Part shown: in pieces, positions 5,462-6,848 of the stretch | How the letters are laid out: each line of letters starts with the position of its first letter | How positions within the stretch are numbered: position 1 is the stretch's first letter | Assembly: GCA_026991065.1 (NCBI GenBank) | Contig: JALXCG010000263.1 | Coordinates: forward strand, 1 to 6,848 | DNA length: 6,848 nucleotides | Direction of reading: 5' to 3' | DNA from: JALXCG01 sp026991065 [NCBI: Gemmatimonadota bacterium] | GTDB lineage: Bacteria; GCA-2686955 | Program-made: the position numbers and the translations under genes | The notes under the pieces: model-generated | Told to the model about the DNA's origin: nothing | Database searches by the model: none | What the model saw: the letters and a program-made list of their open reading frames with translations, nothing else

Positions 5462-6848
5462 CGCCCTCCTCCCTTCTGGCCACCTCGCGGTTTCCGTTGG
5501 GAAACAAAACCGTTTCGATCCAGGAAGGCAGCAATCGCATTCTTGTACCTTCCGGAACTCGTCTCAGCCCCCGACGCACTCTGTTGGTACGCCACCTCCG
5601 CCACCGCCCGGCCGTCCTTCCCGCCGGCTGGTGCATCCAATACCATGCACGCCTCCTGAGGAACCGAGTTCCAGAACACCAGCGCGGTGGCCCGCACATC
5701 CCGCCCCCCCTCACCAAACGCCATCGGCCGCAGAATCAGCGGTGATGGCAGCCGCTGGCGTAGCTTCACCTTTCCGCCACAGCCCCCATCCAACTCCTTG
5801 GGGACAACCTTGCCGTTGGCTCTGGAGTCATTCCGATCGGCATGCTTGAACTTGATCAGCAGCGGCATACCAAACGCCGCGCGGGGAGTCCGCAGCGGCG
5901 GGGCGAACTCGGCGGGCAATGGATGATCATATCGCCTCGCACCACGCAGCCACTTGAAAGAGTTGGGCTCCGGCCAGCGGCTCACACCGGGGTGTGCGCC
6001 TTTCCCCAGGCGCGCCGACCGTTGCCGAAAATCGGCCAGCGCATCCAGAGAGTTGCCCAGCGCCTCCTCGCCGCTGGGCATCGGTCGTGTCTGCCAAAAA
6101 AACGCATTCTTCTCCAGTCGGGGCCAGGCCACTTCAACCGACGACTTCGTCCTGCCATCCAGCTCGTCAAGCCGATCAAGCCAGTCAAGCAGCTCTTCCG
6201 GTGAGTCAAACCCCTCAAGGGCCGCTTCGTCGACCGGCAACCCCTCGGGCCAGATCACTCGCTCGATCCGCCCATCCAGCGCCAAGGCGCCGAAGCCGCG
6301 CCGGGTTCGGGCCCCCACACCGCCGAAGTTGACCCACAGAAGGAGCGCATGGATAACCCGGGCGAACTCCTTGTGTTGCTCGTAGCCGACCGGTGGCCGC
6401 TCTCCCTTCTTATCAGCGGGCCGGGGATTCAGCATGAGTTCCACCTGAAACCGCAGGCCACTTCTTAGCGACGCTGTTTCCAACTGTCGGCGACCCATCT
6501 GCGCCGCCCGCCGCAACTCCTCCTGGCTTCGCTGCAGTGGAAACAGCCCGTAGCCCACCTTCCGCCCAAGCGTCCAAACAGGTACCCCGCTCAACCTGCC
6601 GCTGCGTCCCTGCTTATGCGTGCCGGCCGGAGCCAGCCGCCCGGGGTCAATCACCGTGACCCGTTGCCGAACCATGCCCGCCAGCGGCGATGGCCCATTG
6701 TCGTCTTTACCCTTCTCCCCCCGAGGCTCGCTCTTCCCGCCAGCATCGCTCACCTTGTCCGCCTCGCTCACGCCCCCCCACACAAACCGTTCCAGGCGCC
6801 GCAGGACCATCGGATCCGTGATATGCGGCGCCTGGAACGGTTTGTGTG
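5458..6848 (-). CDS. cmr1: Cmr1, type III-B RAMP subunit (5' end missing)
   Basis: Double-RAMP head subunit of the Cmr complex that binds near the crRNA 3' end and helps capture target RNA. An ATG at 6810 would give 450 residues, but the frame stays open to the last base. The N-terminal family motif 'lTP.f..G.d......RpssirG.lRfWWRa' is absent. The reading begins at what matches the next block, 'RRLERFVWGGVSEADK' (4-19, compare '.eeE..lwGs'). I infer that about 50-80 residues are lost beyond the edge and that the ATG at 6810 is internal (residue numbers here count from it). Supporting motifs are 'NFGGVGARTRRGFGAL' (161-176, the Cmr1 'GGlGaRsRRGfGsl' signature), 'RTPRAAFGMPLLIKF' (307-321) and 'RQRLPSPLILRPM' (351-363). 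Residues 21-42 are a polar, Lys/Glu/Gly-rich linker. The C-terminus is basic and glycine-rich (QRKPRGGQKGGGR). The stop overlaps the cmr2 GTG. The outermost 25 bases are part of a fold-back and may not be genuine coding sequence. Confidence 0.93.
   Translation of the reverse strand, partial: HKPFQAPHITDPMVLRRLERFVWGGVSEADKVSDAGGKSEPRGEKGKDDNGPSPLAGMVRQRVTVIDPGRLAPAGTHKQGRSGRLSGVPVWTLGRKVGYGLFPLQRSQEELRRAAQMGRRQLETASLRSGLRFQVELMLNPRPADKKGERPPVGYEQHKEFARVIHALLLWVNFGGVGARTRRGFGALALDGRIERVIWPEGLPVDEAALEGFDSPEELLDWLDRLDELDGRTKSSVEVAWPRLEKNAFFWQTRPMPSGEEALGNSLDALADFRQRSARLGKGAHPGVSRWPEPNSFKWLRGARRYDHPLPAEFAPPLRTPRAAFGMPLLIKFKHADRNDSRANGKVVPKELDGGCGGKVKLRQRLPSPLILRPMAFGEGGRDVRATALVFWNSVPQEACMVLDAPAGGKDGRAVAEVAYQQSASGAETSSGRYKNAIAAFLDRNGFVSQRKPRGGQKGGGR
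5465..5475 (-). promoter_or_regulatory. Shine-Dalgarno for cmr2 (supports GTG start)
   Basis: The run AAGGGAGGAGG lies in the last codons of cmr1 and ends 3 nt before the GTG at 5461; its inner GGGAGG gives a 6-nt spacing. This is the strongest purine run at any junction here. It supports the GTG start, which has no nearby ATG alternative. Confidence 0.75.
6779..6848. repeat. Perfect 25-bp inverted repeat ending at the last base
   Basis: Arms at 6779-6803 and 6824-6848 are exact reverse complements over 25 bases, with a 20-base spacer (6804-6823) containing GGATCC. The structure lies inside the open cmr1 frame rather than between genes, and its outer arm ends precisely at the window end. A hairpin exactly at a sequence end, in place of the expected Cmr1 N-terminal motif, is best read as a fold-back artefact of assembly or amplification. 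A natural hairpin or an invertible or recombined end is the alternative. Confidence 0.9.

Noticed and set aside
1-6848. CRISPR array, adaptation genes or CARF accessory genes
   Set aside because: I saw no regularly spaced repeats, and coding sequence of the six cmr genes fills the whole window, leaving no room for other genes.
6779-6848. Rho-independent terminator reading of the terminal hairpin
   Set aside because: It lies within the open cmr1 frame at the 5' side of the operon and has no T-run after the stem on either strand inside the window.

Overview
The window is a nearly complete type III-B (Cmr) CRISPR effector operon, read entirely on the minus strand. Going from the right edge to the left, the order is cmr1 (5' end missing), cmr2/cas10, cmr3, cmr4, cmr5 and cmr6 (3' end missing). 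Every junction overlaps: GTGA for cmr1/cmr2, 8 nt for cmr2/cmr3, ATGA for cmr3/cmr4 and cmr4/cmr5, and 23 nt for cmr5/cmr6. There is essentially no intergenic DNA. Each internal gene has a purine-rich Shine-Dalgarno sequence inside the end of the gene before it, so one translationally coupled transcript starting beyond the right edge is the natural reading. The window contains no promoter, terminator, CRISPR array, adaptation gene (cas1/cas2), cas6 or CARF-type accessory gene.

The host looks like a high-GC bacterium, judging from strong G/C preference at codon third positions, long antisense open frames and classical AGGAG-type ribosome binding sites. The sequence alone does not fix the taxon. 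The last 70 bases form a perfect 25-bp inverted repeat ending exactly at the last base and lying inside the open cmr1 frame. This looks like a fold-back at a contig end, and the missing Cmr1 N-terminus fits that.

Together the six proteins should form the crRNA-guided Cmr complex. Cmr4 (backbone), Cmr5 (small subunit), Cmr1 and Cmr6 (head) and Cmr2-Cmr3 (foot) assemble on a crRNA and recognise complementary RNA. Three features of this complex stand out. Cmr2 lacks the N-terminal HD nuclease domain. Its cyclase motif reads GGDE rather than GGDD. The Cmr4 position that aligns with the backbone RNase aspartate (D26 of Pyrococcus furiosus Cmr4, as I remember that sequence) is asparagine (N32). If these readings hold, the complex has lost both of its own cutting activities and kept a plausible cyclic-oligoadenylate synthase: an RNA-sensing, signalling-only type III-B complex that does not slice its target and might therefore signal for longer. 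Cmr3 also carries an in-frame 63-bp tandem duplication.
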